64,000 nucleotides of DNA from Persicobacter psychrovividus. GTDB taxonomy: Bacteria; Bacteroidota; Bacteroidia; Cytophagales; Cyclobacteriaceae. The stretch spans positions 558,001 to 622,000 of the forward strand of contig NZ_AP025293.1 of NCBI RefSeq assembly GCF_036492425.1, in the 5' to 3' direction. The translations under genes were made by a program, and so were the position numbers. Numbering within the stretch: position 1 is the stretch's first letter; every line of letters begins with the position of its first letter. A model generated the notes under the pieces. It did no database searches, had not been told where the DNA came from, and saw only the letters and a list, made by a program, of their open reading frames with translations. Below are positions 9,012-19,382 of this stretch, piece after piece.

Positions 9012-10682
9012 TTACCAACCAGGGTTTTGATTCAGTTTAGGGTTCAAATCACGTTCCTGCTGAGGGATCGGCCAGAAACCTCTTTTTGACTGATCAAAAG
9101 TTACCAGGAAGTCGTCCGCAATACCGCCATCACCTGTTGAAGGTACGCCCGCCATTGATGGCTCGCGCAAGGTGTAAGAAGTAACGGTCAACTGCTGATC
9201 GGCATAATCCAACCCACGGCGCAACACATCGAAGTAGCGATGACCTTCCATTGCCAGCTCTTTACGACGCTCCAGGTAGATGGCATCCAAGTCCACTGAA
9301 GTAAGGTTGTCCAATCCGGCACGGTTACGCACCATGTTCACATACTGAACAGATTTCGCGCTGTTGGCATCCAGGTTCAATTCCGCAGCCATCAAAAGAA
9401 CGTCGGCAAAACGGATATAATGAATGTTCTGTGCGTAGTTGAATCGGTGATCGACATCAGTCTGGAACTCATAATGTGAGGTGTATTTGAAAGAGAAATA
9501 ACCTGTATTGTTATACCCTACGCTCATCATGTTTCTTGGAGAGATCGAAGAACCTGACGCTACGGCCTCGTTGATCAGTGAATCCGCCGTGATGAAGGTC
9601 GCTGAAGAGCGCTTGTCATCCGCAGTAAAAAGATCTACCAATTCATGAGAAGGGATGTTATGTCCCCAGCCATCACGAATTACATTCTGACTTGCGGTGA
9701 AATCACGTGGGCCAGCCATGGTACACAAGAAGTTACCCAGGGCATCATCACGCCAAGCGCCGGAGATACCAGTATCTGAGAAAGGAATTTCGAAAAGGGT
9801 TTCCATTCCAAAGTTCCCTTTTTCTGTAAAGATATCCTTGAATTCTGGCTCCAAACGGGCACCTGAATTGTTGATGATATCTTCTGCCAAAGCGATTGCA
9901 TCGGCTTTGGTGAAGGCTGGGCCTTCCAATGTTGGCAACTCTGCCGACTGGTAGTAACCCGTATAGAACATGTACATTTTCAGCAACTCAGCCTTGGCAG
10001 CCCATTGCGTTAAACGGCCAAGGTTACCACCCCCCATTGTTGGGGCCATCATATCGATAGCCTGCAACATATCCGAAGTAACCTGTGCGTAAGCCTGCGC
10101 TGGTGTTGCCTGCTCGATCTCTTTCCACTCATCTCCACGAGGCTGTGTAAGTATCAATGGAATGTTTTCATACACACGCAACAACTCATAGTAGTAATGT
10201 GCTCTGAGGAAAAGGGTTTCACCATAGAAATTCTCTTTGTCCTCGCGCTCGCGGTCTTTGAACTCAATCTGATCATAACGTTCCAGCAACACGTTTGCGC
10301 GGCTGATCCCACCATAATTCTTGGTCCAGAAATTCAGCGCCAAAACATTGGAAGCCGAAGGGTCCCCAAATCGGGAATCTCCAAATCTTACCAACGCCTT
10401 CATGTAACCACGGTCGGCAGCATCTTTGGCACCAACGTAGGCATCATCGGACTGCGAATCGAAGATCAGGTTGCCAATATTGTAATGGTTACCGTCCAAT
10501 CGCTGAGAACGCAAAGGCTCATAAACCCCCATCAGGGCTCTGAAAGCCTCATCGCGGTTTTGGTAAAAAGAATCTTCTGTTTGTGAATCTGTTGGCGACA
10601 GGTCAAGGAAATCCGCACATCCTGACATTGACATCATCAGTAACAACAGCCCACAAGTGAATATATTTTTATATTTAGTCAT
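9012..10682 (-). CDS. SusD/RagB-family glycan-binding lipoprotein
   Basis: This 556-residue protein has a clear lipobox (SMSG-C) and the SusD opening CADFLDLSPTDSQTEDSFYQNRDEAFRALMGVYEPL. The C-terminal SusD half is marked by YIRFADVLLMAAELN and ERRKELAMEGHRYFDVLRRG. SusD proteins cap the matching SusC channel and bind oligosaccharide outside the cell. It lies 26 bases after SusC with no hairpin between them. The C-terminus (FWPIPQQERDLNPKLNQNPGW) is typical and complete. Confidence 0.97.
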   Translation of the reverse strand: MTKYKNIFTCGLLLLMMSMSGCADFLDLSPTDSQTEDSFYQNRDEAFRALMGVYEPLRSQRLDGNHYNIGNLIFDSQSDDAYVGAKDAADRGYMKALVRFGDSRFGDPSASNVLALNFWTKNYGGISRANVLLERYDQIEFKDREREDKENFYGETLFLRAHYYYELLRVYENIPLILTQPRGDEWKEIEQATPAQAYAQVTSDMLQAIDMMAPTMGGGNLGRLTQWAAKAELLKMYMFYTGYYQSAELPTLEGPAFTKADAIALAEDIINNSGARLEPEFKDIFTEKGNFGMETLFEIPFSDTGISGAWRDDALGNFLCTMAGPRDFTASQNVIRDGWGHNIPSHELVDLFTADDKRSSATFITADSLINEAVASGSSISPRNMMSVGYNNTGYFSFKYTSHYEFQTDVDHRFNYAQNIHYIRFADVLLMAAELNLDANSAKSVQYVNMVRNRAGLDNLTSVDLDAIYLERRKELAMEGHRYFDVLRRGLDYADQQLTVTSYTLREPSMAGVPSTGDGGIADDFLVTFDQSKRGFWPIPQQERDLNPKLNQNPGW

Positions 10683-10708
10683 GACAATTAACTTTAAAAA
10701 TTCAATGA

Positions 10709-13700
10709 TTAGAAGGATACATTAACACCCAAAAGGTAGGTTCTCGCTTGTGGGTAATTACCGATATCCAATCCTTGGTTTCTCCATGAACTCATCTGTC
10801 CAACCTCAGGATCAAATCCTGTGTATTTGGTGAAAGTCAGTAAGTTTTGTCCTGAAATATAGACACGTACACGCTCGGCGCCGATCTTAGCGGCTATGTG
10901 CTCTGGCAAAACATAACCAATCTGCATGTTTTTCAGACGCAAGTAGCTGCCGTCCTCTACGTGAACCATATCGTTAATTCGTGTGTAGTTCTGGTTAGGA
11001 TCCTGCTGCGTTGCACGTGGGTAGCTGTTGGTAGAGCCTTCGCCTGTCCAACGTTCCAACGATCTTGACCAGTAGTTTTGTGCGCCCAAATGCAACTGAC
11101 GGTTGATGTTCAGGATGCTTCCGCCCTGAACCCCTTGCCAGAACATCGAGAAGTCGAAGTTTTTATAAGAAGCATTGAAGTTGATACCATAGTTAAAATC
11201 AGGAATGTTACTTCCAAGATCCACATAGTCATCAGCACTGATCTCCCCATCACCGTTGGTATCCACAAAGCGGATATCTCCTGGGCGTGCGTCTGGCTGA
11301 ATAGGTTGGCCGTCAGCATTCACATAATCTTCAATCTCCTGTTGGTTCTGGAAGATACCGTTGGTCTGGTAACCTGCAAAGAAAGGCAATGAATGACCAA
11401 CCTGCATACGCGTTGCGCCATCGTATTTATAGAAGTTTCTCCAACCATTGATGAATCCGTCGGCGTTGTTGAACTCCGTTACTTCATTGCGGTTGAAGGC
11501 GATGTTACCACGGATATCAAAGTTGAAATCACCAGTGTTCTTGCGGTAGTTCAAGCTCAATTCAACCCCTTGGTTACGGATGGTACCGATGTTACCCATT
11601 GGGTTCGGCTGACCTACATAACCAGGAACAGGCTGCTCAGACAAAAGATCTTTGGTGGTCTTGTTGTAATATTCCGTAGTGAACATGAATTTATCATCCA
11701 GGAATCCCAAATCAACCCCAACGTTGGATTGCTCCGAAGTTTCCCATTTCAAATCTGGGTTGGCAGCACGGTTAACCACAATCACATTGATCGGTGTGCC
11801 ATCAGGGCCCATTGGGTAGGCCAAAGCACCACCATTGTTGGCGTCCATCTGTCCAACAGTTGAAAGGAAGTTGAAACGACCGATCGCCTCATTACCTACC
11901 TGTCCCCAAGAACCTCTTACTTTGAAGTGGTTGATGATGCTGCTGTTGAAGAAGCTTTCATTGTGAACGTTCCAACCTGCAGAGATCGAAGGGAATACAC
12001 CGAAACGGTTGTTTTCACCAAAGCGGGAAGAACCATCGTAACGAACGGTTGCGGTGAACATATAACGCTCATCGTAATCGTAGTTCACACGACCGAAATA
12101 AGACAACAGTCTGTTCTCCAGGAAGGAGCCGCCGGTACGCTGTGACTGATCGTTGGCACCATTATCCAACCAACCGGTGTTCCAGTCTGCTGGGTTAATA
12201 TTGGTTCTGTACCCTGTTTGTGTCTTGATCGTGTTGTTGATCATCGATGTACCCAAAACCCCACCGATGGTATGTTTTGTACCGATGTTCTTATTATAAG
12301 TCAAAACGTTCTCCCACTGCCAGTAAGCATCTGAAGAAGCCGTTTGGCTTACCGAGTTCACCGGGTTCTGAATCATTGAACTCAAATAATTTACAGGGGT
12401 GTAATCTCTCCACTCCTGATTCTGCCATCTGAAACCAAAATCAGATTTGAATTCCAAACCTTCGATAATTTTTACTTTTCCGTAGAAATTACCCTGTACC
12501 TGACGGCTGAAGTTCTCATTGAAAGTGGTCGCATGCTTGGCCGCAGGGTTATACAATTCAGGCAACAAGCTCGAGATACCGTAGTAGTTACCGTTTCCAT
12601 CGCGCACGGGGTTGTGTGGCAGGTTGTCGTAATCGCGGATATCACGTGGGTTGGTTACCGTATGCGGCGTTAATGGATCCAGCAAAGTAGACTGGTTCAA
12701 TCCAGAATCCACCGTTTTGCGGGAAGTAGAAACGATCGACAAATTCTCCCCGAAAGTAATGCGGGAGGTGATTTTATGCTCTGAATTCATTCGCAGGTTG
12801 ATACGATCGAAAGCTGACTGATCGCCACCGATGATACCCTGCTGACCGAAATATCCGGCACTGATGGCAAAAGTAGAATATTTGCTACCGCCCGTCATCG
12901 ATACGTTATGGTTCTGAATCGGTGCATTTGGCGTAAATAAATGACTCTGCCAATCGGTATTGTTCTCAGGATTTTCGATCTGGTAACGTGAATACAATGG
13001 GTTACGTCCGTCATTGAAATTCACCTCATTCTGCATGGCCATATATTGTCGAGCATCCAGAACATCTACGGTCTTCCAGGCATTCTGAACACCATAATAA
13101 CCATCGTAAGAAACCTTAATGGCTCCTTCCTGCCCTTTTTTGGTTGTAATCAAAACAACCCCGTTCGCACCACGAGAACCGTAGATCGCTGCCGAAGCCG
13201 CATCCTTCAGTACTTCCATCGACTCAATATCGTTCGGGTTTACATTGGCAATTGAAGTTACCACCAAACCATCAACAATATAAAGTGGAGAAGAATCTCC
13301 GTTGGTCCCGACCCCACGAACGCGGATCTGAACACCAGCACCTGGCGCACCAGAATTATTCATTACATCCACACCGGCGGTACGTCCCTGCAAAGCCTGA
13401 TCCACACCCGAAACAGGCATTGCGGTGATCTCCTCAGGAGATACCGACGCAATCGCGCCCGTTACCACGGATTTTTTCTGAACACCGTAACCAACAACCA
13501 CCAACTCTTCAAGCTGTGTAACGTTGGCACTCATTTTTACATCCACTACCGACTCGCGTGCAGGAATTTCCTGCGAGTTATACCCTACAAAAGAGTAAAC
13601 CAACACATCACCAATAGTAACATTCTTGAGGGTGTACTGCCCCATATAATCAGTTACAGTACCTGTGGTTGTTCCTTTTACAACAATAGAAACCCCTGGC

Positions 13701-14158
13701 ATACCTTCCCCGTCCTCATCAAGAACGGTTCCGGAAACATCAATGGTTTCCTGCTGTGCTGCCTTAGGAGCCGCAACTGGCGCATTGCTTTTTTGTCCCT
13801 TTTTCTTGATAGCGACATATTTGTCCACTACCTCATAGACTAAATCTGTCCCTTTTAACACATCGGTTAAAATTTCATCAACGGTAGCCTGCTCAAAATT
13901 GGCATTCACTACACGCTTGAGTGCCGGCTGGCTGTCCTCATAGAAAAAATAAAAGTCAGACTCCTGTTCAATGTATTGGATGATCTGTTCAATAGATATC
14001 CGTCTTTCCTTAATAACAAACTTCTTGTTGCTTGCATATTTACTCGATGCCATTGCTACGCTGCATTGTAGCAGGACCAAGAAAATAGTGCAAACAAGCC
14101 GAAGACTTCCGATCTTCATCTGCATAATTTCATTAATTGTATGTCGAAATGTCGCCAT
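10709..14158 (-). CDS. SusC/RagA TonB-dependent transporter with N-terminal STN signalling domain
   Basis: I use the Met at 14158 (1,149 aa), which opens a long charged leader then LRLVCTIFLVLLQ. Met codons at 14197, 14125 and 14119 are alternatives. The order is signal peptide, STN domain (about residues 40-105, FVIKERRISIEQIIQYIEQ), carboxypeptidase-regulatory-like domain (VSGTVLDEDGEGMPGVSIVV), plug (SVVTGAIASVSPEEITAMP), then the beta-barrel ending YLLGVNVSF. The STN domain is what FecA-type receptors use to signal to a periplasmic FecR, and a FecR gene lies 5.2 kb upstream. Neither of the other two SusC proteins in the window has this domain. The gene starts its operon under the promoter at 14236. 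Confidence 0.97.
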   Translation of the reverse strand: MATFRHTINEIMQMKIGSLRLVCTIFLVLLQCSVAMASSKYASNKKFVIKERRISIEQIIQYIEQESDFYFFYEDSQPALKRVVNANFEQATVDEILTDVLKGTDLVYEVVDKYVAIKKKGQKSNAPVAAPKAAQQETIDVSGTVLDEDGEGMPGVSIVVKGTTTGTVTDYMGQYTLKNVTIGDVLVYSFVGYNSQEIPARESVVDVKMSANVTQLEELVVVGYGVQKKSVVTGAIASVSPEEITAMPVSGVDQALQGRTAGVDVMNNSGAPGAGVQIRVRGVGTNGDSSPLYIVDGLVVTSIANVNPNDIESMEVLKDAASAAIYGSRGANGVVLITTKKGQEGAIKVSYDGYYGVQNAWKTVDVLDARQYMAMQNEVNFNDGRNPLYSRYQIENPENNTDWQSHLFTPNAPIQNHNVSMTGGSKYSTFAISAGYFGQQGIIGGDQSAFDRINLRMNSEHKITSRITFGENLSIVSTSRKTVDSGLNQSTLLDPLTPHTVTNPRDIRDYDNLPHNPVRDGNGNYYGISSLLPELYNPAAKHATTFNENFSRQVQGNFYGKVKIIEGLEFKSDFGFRWQNQEWRDYTPVNYLSSMIQNPVNSVSQTASSDAYWQWENVLTYNKNIGTKHTIGGVLGTSMINNTIKTQTGYRTNINPADWNTGWLDNGANDQSQRTGGSFLENRLLSYFGRVNYDYDERYMFTATVRYDGSSRFGENNRFGVFPSISAGWNVHNESFFNSSIINHFKVRGSWGQVGNEAIGRFNFLSTVGQMDANNGGALAYPMGPDGTPINVIVVNRAANPDLKWETSEQSNVGVDLGFLDDKFMFTTEYYNKTTKDLLSEQPVPGYVGQPNPMGNIGTIRNQGVELSLNYRKNTGDFNFDIRGNIAFNRNEVTEFNNADGFINGWRNFYKYDGATRMQVGHSLPFFAGYQTNGIFQNQQEIEDYVNADGQPIQPDARPGDIRFVDTNGDGEISADDYVDLGSNIPDFNYGINFNASYKNFDFSMFWQGVQGGSILNINRQLHLGAQNYWSRSLERWTGEGSTNSYPRATQQDPNQNYTRINDMVHVEDGSYLRLKNMQIGYVLPEHIAAKIGAERVRVYISGQNLLTFTKYTGFDPEVGQMSSWRNQGLDIGNYPQARTYLLGVNVSF

Positions 14159-14235
14159 GTGATTAAAAATAAAATCAACTTTAAATAAAAAAATCACTAA
14201 CTGAATAAATGTGAGTAGTCTAGAAATACCCGCTT

Positions 14236-14269
14236 CACTACTTTAATCCTATCCCGACAAAATACCCTA
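14236..14269 (-). promoter_or_regulatory. Candidate ECF-sigma promoter for the SusC operon
   Basis: TAGGGT (14269-14264), 14 bases, then GGATTAAAGTAGTG (14249-14236) on the minus strand. Spacing is identical to the copies at 2745 and 20404. It lies 39 bases before the Met at 14197 and 78 bases before the Met at 14158. Confidence 0.7.
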
Positions 14270-14473
14270 CATCCACTTCCCTATTTTTAAAGACTTTTTT
14301 TATTTCACCCCCAGATTCTTTGCCTTATTAATCAGCCTATTAGTATTAAAGAAGAAACATTATTTATATATCCCATAGCGATTAATGCAATCGATTGTCA
14401 AAATGAAGGTTTTCCGGGGTCAATCTTAATGATTTGATATTTTTTCAGGATTGTAAAAAAACAGGGACAGGGC

Positions 14474-14507
14474 ACAAAAAAAGCTGACGAAATAAATCAT
14501 CAGCTTT
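14474..14507 (-). terminator. Intrinsic terminator of the gene at 14592-16304
   Basis: AAAGCTGA (14480-14487) and TCAGCTTT (14500-14507) are perfect inverted repeats. On the minus strand the hairpin runs into a T tract (14480-14475). It isolates the upstream gene from the SusC promoter. Confidence 0.75.
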
Positions 14508-14591
14508 AGAAGCGTGTTTAAAATTTACCCTTGTACTGTAAAGTTTAAGCTTTAAACACGCCCTGAGAAAATTAGTCGAAAAAGGCAGGGC

Positions 14592-16304
14592 TTATAATGC
14601 CCGATTTTGCAGCTGCAAATTCCAGTCGGCATGAATACCAAAAAGCATCGGCTCGCTGCCGGCTTCAAAAGCCCCCATATCCGGACCTTTACCCGAAAAG
14701 TGATCATTGAAATTCGGAATCACCACCCCCTGATCGTAACCGGCACTTTGAGGATCCAAAGCATATTCCCCTGTTTTATTGGTTGCGCTGTAAACGGGCA
14801 AACCATGCAGTCCATTTTTCTCGCTGCCGACTCCGCTCACAATGTTGCCACTGTATAAATCATAGTCGAAATCATTGGTCGGGTCCATTGTTCCCTGCTC
14901 CCGCACACTGTGATTCCCTTCACGAACATGGATAATATTATTCCTTGTCGTGATGTATGACTGTACTTTGGTTGGGCTTGTGTAGAGAATCCCTTCGGAA
15001 GCACCGGCGGTTGCCGAGCCAATTTTCCAGGGAGTGGCAGGCTGCAACAAGGTATTATGATAAATAAACAAGCTGCCTTTGGATGTTGCCAACTGCTTGG
15101 GCTCAGAACCGATCTTCACGAACGCGCCACCGTAGTTGTATTTTTTTGTAGGGTAAGGCGCACGCTGCGAGAAATTCACCACATTGCGGTAAAGGTACAT
15201 GGGCCCAAGGGATTGGGTCGCGAGACCAAAACTGATGAAAGAATGATCGATATGATTTCCGAAAATACGGACATTCATCCCGGAGCCTTCCGCCTCAATG
15301 GCATCATCATAACAATGCGAAATGTTGTTGGCATAAATATCACTGTCGCGGTTTGGGAATCCCCTGAAGCTGAAGTTTCTCCACTCCCCCATTGAATCGT
15401 TGAATTTATGATCCTCATCAGAATAGATGTCATTGTATCGGATGATATGGTACCCCTCGGAATCCTCGAAGGTAATGCCCTGTGGTCCTTCCGGATGCGT
15501 TCCCGGCGTTGGCAGTTCCCAGCTGTTGGCGGAATAGGTCGGGTGGTGCAATTTATTACGCTGAATCACGGTGTGCGACAATGCTGGAGATTTGGAATAA
15601 ATGGCTGAATTGAAATTCTCGCCATAGCCCTTGAGTTTACCTTCAGTAACCGCACGGCCCCAGTCCGAGATGTCACATCCTTCAATAACCACATGGTTCA
15701 CTGCACCCAGTGCCACGCCATGAAGGTTGGCGCCTTTCATCGTTACGCCACGCAAAATCACATAAGAAGCATTGATTTCCACATTGTGACTCACCTGCTT
15801 ATTGGCAGATAGAAGGGTGTTTTCCTGTGCCTGATAAACCACGTAACCTTCTTTTTCAGAGCCGCCCTCGGTAATCTGATAAGTACCACTGATGGTTTCG
15901 TTGGGTAAATTGATGACACGCTTGACCTTGAATTCCTCCGAACGGGTTTTGGTGTTCACCGTCGCCTCTTCACCCGATGCAAGCGTCAGGCGCACCTCGT
16001 AGGAGGTATCAGGTTTCAGGTTGACAATACTGCCCCTATATTGCATCGCATGTTCGGGAGCCTGCTGATGATCGATGGCATCGAACCATAAATCCGAAGC
16101 CGGAAGCCACTGCTGTGTCCCCTGCTCGCGGAATTTTACGGAACAGGGATTATCCTGTGCCCCGGCTTTGGGTTTCCAGTACAAGCCCAGATTATGAAAA
16201 GTGGGCACAGCTTCAATGCTTGCCAGTTCCTGAGCAGGTTTTGGCGAACAGCACAATAGTGCGCACATGGCCACCAAAACGAAAAATGAAATGCGGATTT
16301 TCAT
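14592..16304 (-). CDS. Parallel beta-helix lipoprotein with N-terminal fibronectin-like domain
   Basis: This 570-residue protein starts with a lipoprotein signal (MCALLCC, Cys18 or 19). An FN3-like segment (about residues 25-120; LGLYWKPKAG, LKPDTSYEVRLTL) is followed by a right-handed beta-helix (HVVIEGCDISDWGRAV, RYNDIYSDEDHKFNDSMGEW, HCYDDAIEAEGSGMNVRIFGNHID). It is not a close paralog of the four PL9-like proteins and lacks their NADGF/DGGWDD motifs. Such proteins in glycan loci are often lyases or hydrolases; DDAIEAEG could hold acidic active-site residues, but I cannot name a family. It stands alone between two terminators, so it has its own promoter, which I could not identify. Confidence 0.75.
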   Translation of the reverse strand: MKIRISFFVLVAMCALLCCSPKPAQELASIEAVPTFHNLGLYWKPKAGAQDNPCSVKFREQGTQQWLPASDLWFDAIDHQQAPEHAMQYRGSIVNLKPDTSYEVRLTLASGEEATVNTKTRSEEFKVKRVINLPNETISGTYQITEGGSEKEGYVVYQAQENTLLSANKQVSHNVEINASYVILRGVTMKGANLHGVALGAVNHVVIEGCDISDWGRAVTEGKLKGYGENFNSAIYSKSPALSHTVIQRNKLHHPTYSANSWELPTPGTHPEGPQGITFEDSEGYHIIRYNDIYSDEDHKFNDSMGEWRNFSFRGFPNRDSDIYANNISHCYDDAIEAEGSGMNVRIFGNHIDHSFISFGLATQSLGPMYLYRNVVNFSQRAPYPTKKYNYGGAFVKIGSEPKQLATSKGSLFIYHNTLLQPATPWKIGSATAGASEGILYTSPTKVQSYITTRNNIIHVREGNHSVREQGTMDPTNDFDYDLYSGNIVSGVGSEKNGLHGLPVYSATNKTGEYALDPQSAGYDQGVVIPNFNDHFSGKGPDMGAFEAGSEPMLFGIHADWNLQLQNRAL

Positions 16305-16360
16305 GGTTTAAAAATTTTGCTTCATGACCTCAACAGCTGCCGGGTCAAGAAAATTTGGAC

Positions 16361-16411
16361 AAAAAAATAGCCTTTAAACGCTTTCACATCCGTAAGCGCG
16401 CCTAAAAGCTA
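16361..16411 (-). terminator. Intrinsic terminator of the FecR-GH105-sulfatase operon
   Basis: On the minus strand TAGCTTTTA (from 16411) pairs with TAAAGGCTA (ending 16368), and CGCTT pairs with AAGCG inside it. A run of seven T follows (16367-16361). It lies about 165 bases after the sulfatase stop at 16576. Confidence 0.65.
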
Positions 16412-16575
16412 TCCCAAAACGTTAGCATTGATTATCATAAATGCGGACAGGGCCTGTGGCGGTGCTGATCGGCCTACTGCCTAATCATGTCGAAAAACTG
16501 ATCATTTTATTGCAGTTTCCCAACCCCCTTTTACCCACAGGCAATTCTGCGCATTATCGTATTTTACTGAAGAAA

Positions 16576-18123
16576 TTAAAGGGCGTTTTCATAACCGAAT
16601 TTCAGCGGGTAACCCGCAGTTTTCGTGCGCATAATCGCTTTTAACTCTTCGATTTTCTCCGGCATTTGCTTGGCAAGATTCACTTGCTGACCCGGGTCCT
16701 GCTTCATGTTGAACAATTGATAGTCATCAGAACGTCCAATTTCCATGTTTACGTGGTGATAAAAAGATTCCCCCTTTTGTGGTGGGATCATCAGCCAGTC
16801 ACCATGACGCAACGACAGGCGGTATTCTGCTTCAAGAATCAGGTTATCGCGTCCTTGTGCCACTTTCCCCAATAAGGCATCCATAACATTTTCACTGTCT
16901 GACTGCTCATACTGAATACCGAAAAGGCTCCCGAATGAGTTCAAAAGGTCCATCTGACAAACCAGTGCGTCTGAGGTTCCAGGCTTCACCATCGAAGGTG
17001 CCCAAACGATGAACGGCACGTGTGTTCCTGCATCATATAGGCTATACTTCCCTCCTCGGCGGTCGGCCCAAGGCTTATGGTTACCTACTTTTTCTACGGC
17101 CATATCTTTGTATCCATCATTCAATACCGGTCCGTTATCACTTGAAAATACAATGATGGTATTGTCTGCAAGACCTTCTTCCTTCAATGTTTTCATGAAT
17201 TCACCAATCAACCAATCGGCTTCCACAATCACGTCCCCGCGAGGGCCCAAGTCCGTTGCTCCGGCAAATTTAGGGTTAGGAATACGTGGAACGTGTGGCT
17301 GATGCAATGCATAATACAAAAAGAAAGGTTCCTCTTTATGTGCTTTCATAAAATCCTGTGCCTTGCCCAGAAAGTTCTCTCCCATATCTTCATCAATCCA
17401 AAGCGCTTTCTCGCCCCCTTTCATGAAACCAATACGAGGAATTCCGTTCGAGATGCTGTTATTGTGGCCATGTGACCATTGCATTTTCAGCAATTCCGGA
17501 TTGTCAAGCCCCGTCGGCTGACCTTCAAAATTTTTGTTGTAATCGACCTGAATAGGGTCATTGGCTTCAAGCCCAACCACAAGCCCATCCTCCACAAAAA
17601 CGGTAGGTACGCGGTCGTTGGTCGCTGCCATAATATAGGAATAATCGAAGCCCACTTCATTGGGGCCCAGATTGATTTTCTTATTCCAATCGATTGTACC
17701 ATCACCTAAACCCAAATGCCATTTTCCCACAGCACCCGTCGCATAGCCAGCCTTTTTGAACATCTTCGGCAAGGTTTCCTGAGTGGTTGAAACAATCAAT
17801 GGGGCATCGCCAGGCAATACCTCCGCATTTTTGTTCTTCCAAGGGTAGCCACCAGTTAATATTCCATAACGGCTTGGTGTACACGTTGAAGAAGTTGCGT
17901 AACCATTGGTAAAACGAACGCCTTCATTGGAAAGCTGATCGATGTTTGGGGTCGAAAGAGCTGTCGCACCGTAACAGGATAAATCTCCCAGTCCGAGGTC
18001 ATCGAGATAGATGACCACCACATTAGGTTGGGCAGACTTTTGGGCTACCTGCGTATCTTTTTGACAGGAGAATCCCAGTCCTGCGAGTAAAATCACAGGA
18101 AAATATTGTCTTATGTTCAGCAT
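16576..18123 (-). CDS. Sulfatase (S1 family, formylglycine-dependent) lipoprotein
   Basis: This 515-residue protein has a lipoprotein signal (LGFS-C20). The sulfatase fold opens with NVVVIYLDDLGLGDLSCYG, where Asp41 and Asp42 are the usual metal ligands. The signature C-T-P-S-R (81-85) places Cys81 as the residue oxidised to formylglycine by an anaerobic or aerobic maturase. Further family motifs are GKWHLG, FFLYYALHQPHVP and IIVFSSDNGP. It should remove sulfate esters from the locus glycan or its oligosaccharides. The start lies 5 bases after the GH105 stop, so the two are co-transcribed. The specific sulfatase subfamily cannot be set by eye. Confidence 0.96.
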   Translation of the reverse strand: MLNIRQYFPVILLAGLGFSCQKDTQVAQKSAQPNVVVIYLDDLGLGDLSCYGATALSTPNIDQLSNEGVRFTNGYATSSTCTPSRYGILTGGYPWKNKNAEVLPGDAPLIVSTTQETLPKMFKKAGYATGAVGKWHLGLGDGTIDWNKKINLGPNEVGFDYSYIMAATNDRVPTVFVEDGLVVGLEANDPIQVDYNKNFEGQPTGLDNPELLKMQWSHGHNNSISNGIPRIGFMKGGEKALWIDEDMGENFLGKAQDFMKAHKEEPFFLYYALHQPHVPRIPNPKFAGATDLGPRGDVIVEADWLIGEFMKTLKEEGLADNTIIVFSSDNGPVLNDGYKDMAVEKVGNHKPWADRRGGKYSLYDAGTHVPFIVWAPSMVKPGTSDALVCQMDLLNSFGSLFGIQYEQSDSENVMDALLGKVAQGRDNLILEAEYRLSLRHGDWLMIPPQKGESFYHHVNMEIGRSDDYQLFNMKQDPGQQVNLAKQMPEKIEELKAIMRTKTAGYPLKFGYENAL

Positions 18124-18128
18124 GTTAA

Positions 18129-19346
18129 TTATTGGTTAATAGTATTGTTTTCCATTAAGGCTGCAGCACACCAGATCATGGCTGCCTGCCCGTGTAAATC
18201 TCCACGAAGGCGTGGGCGTGTCAGGTAATGGTCACGGTCCGGGTGCTTGTTGGTGCCGCAGCAAATTTCTCCGAGTTCACCATTTTCATCAAGGTGATTC
18301 ACCAGTGCCATCCAGCCATTGCGTGCCGCTTCACCATATTTTTTCTTGCTCAGCCAGCCATTCTTTACGCCCAAAATCATGGCGCAGGTGAACATGGCTG
18401 TTCCAGAAGTTTCCTCGAAAGTATCCGGGCCATCAATCAGCTGGCGCCACATCCCATTATCCTCCTGATATTTGGCCAGTGTTTTCATCATCAGCTTATA
18501 ACCTTCCATAATTCGAGGTCGGTTGGGGTGATCAGCAGGCAATTCCTTCAACACTTCAGACATCCCCACGGCCATCCATCCATTGCCTCTTCCCCATAGG
18601 TATTTGGCTTTTGGTGCATGGTGAAAAAGGCCATTTTCCAATTGAATCTGATCCAGGTAAAAACACATTTCACGTGCGGCGCGATCCAGGTAAGCAGGAT
18701 CTTTGGTCGCCTTATAGGCACGTGCCTGCAAAGAGGTGATCATGAACATATCATCGAGCCATAGTCTTGTTTGCCAAGAGTAACCCATCTGATCATATTC
18801 CTTTTCCTTCTCCGTAGCATCAGGTGGCAAGGTCCACTGCTCAGTGGCATAACTTAGCCCTACTTTCAAATAGCGTTCGTCAGGTTTATTCAAATACAGT
18901 TGCAACGGAATCGCCCCAAAAACATTATTGTCCACATGGTTGCCTATCGGTTGCAAATATTTGTCTGTGGTAATCAGCGGCTCAAACCGCTCGGCAAGAG
19001 CCGTCAAATTTTCCTGATCTCCCGCAGCCTCGCTGTACCATAAGGCACCGAGCCACACGCAAACTTCAGGGTAGCCGATCATGCGGGGTGTTTTTTCCGG
19101 TGGAGGCGTTCCTTCCCACTCCACGTACATGCCACCGCCCTGACGCTCCCAATACAGTTGCTGCAATGGGTTGATGTTCCCATACCAGGCGTATTTGGTT
19201 TTCAGATAATTCCCGACAAGCTGATCCCCGACCGTTTTTGGGGAATACTTCCCTGAAAAAGATTCCAGATCATATTTCTTCTGCGCACTCACGATGGTGG
19301 AGAAGAAGAAAAATATTAAAAATAAACTACCAAACCTCTTCATCAA
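18129..19346 (-). CDS. GH105 (GH88-like) unsaturated rhamnogalacturonyl/glucuronyl hydrolase
   Basis: This 405-residue protein has a Sec signal peptide (LFLIFFFFSTIVSAQ). The (alpha/alpha)6-barrel motifs of YteR/GH105 are present: TRLWLDDMFM with the catalytic Asp198/199, WGRGNGWMAVGM (251-262), and ETSGTAMF. These enzymes hydrate the double bond of unsaturated uronic acids left by polysaccharide lyases, so this gene supports lyase activity in the neighbouring beta-helix proteins. It lies 36 bases after FecR and 5 bases before the sulfatase. Its length matches the family. Confidence 0.94.
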   Translation of the reverse strand: MMKRFGSLFLIFFFFSTIVSAQKKYDLESFSGKYSPKTVGDQLVGNYLKTKYAWYGNINPLQQLYWERQGGGMYVEWEGTPPPEKTPRMIGYPEVCVWLGALWYSEAAGDQENLTALAERFEPLITTDKYLQPIGNHVDNNVFGAIPLQLYLNKPDERYLKVGLSYATEQWTLPPDATEKEKEYDQMGYSWQTRLWLDDMFMITSLQARAYKATKDPAYLDRAAREMCFYLDQIQLENGLFHHAPKAKYLWGRGNGWMAVGMSEVLKELPADHPNRPRIMEGYKLMMKTLAKYQEDNGMWRQLIDGPDTFEETSGTAMFTCAMILGVKNGWLSKKKYGEAARNGWMALVNHLDENGELGEICCGTNKHPDRDHYLTRPRLRGDLHGQAAMIWCAAALMENNTINQ

Positions 19347-19382
19347 AAAATCATATATTTATACAAACAATATGTTTACTAT

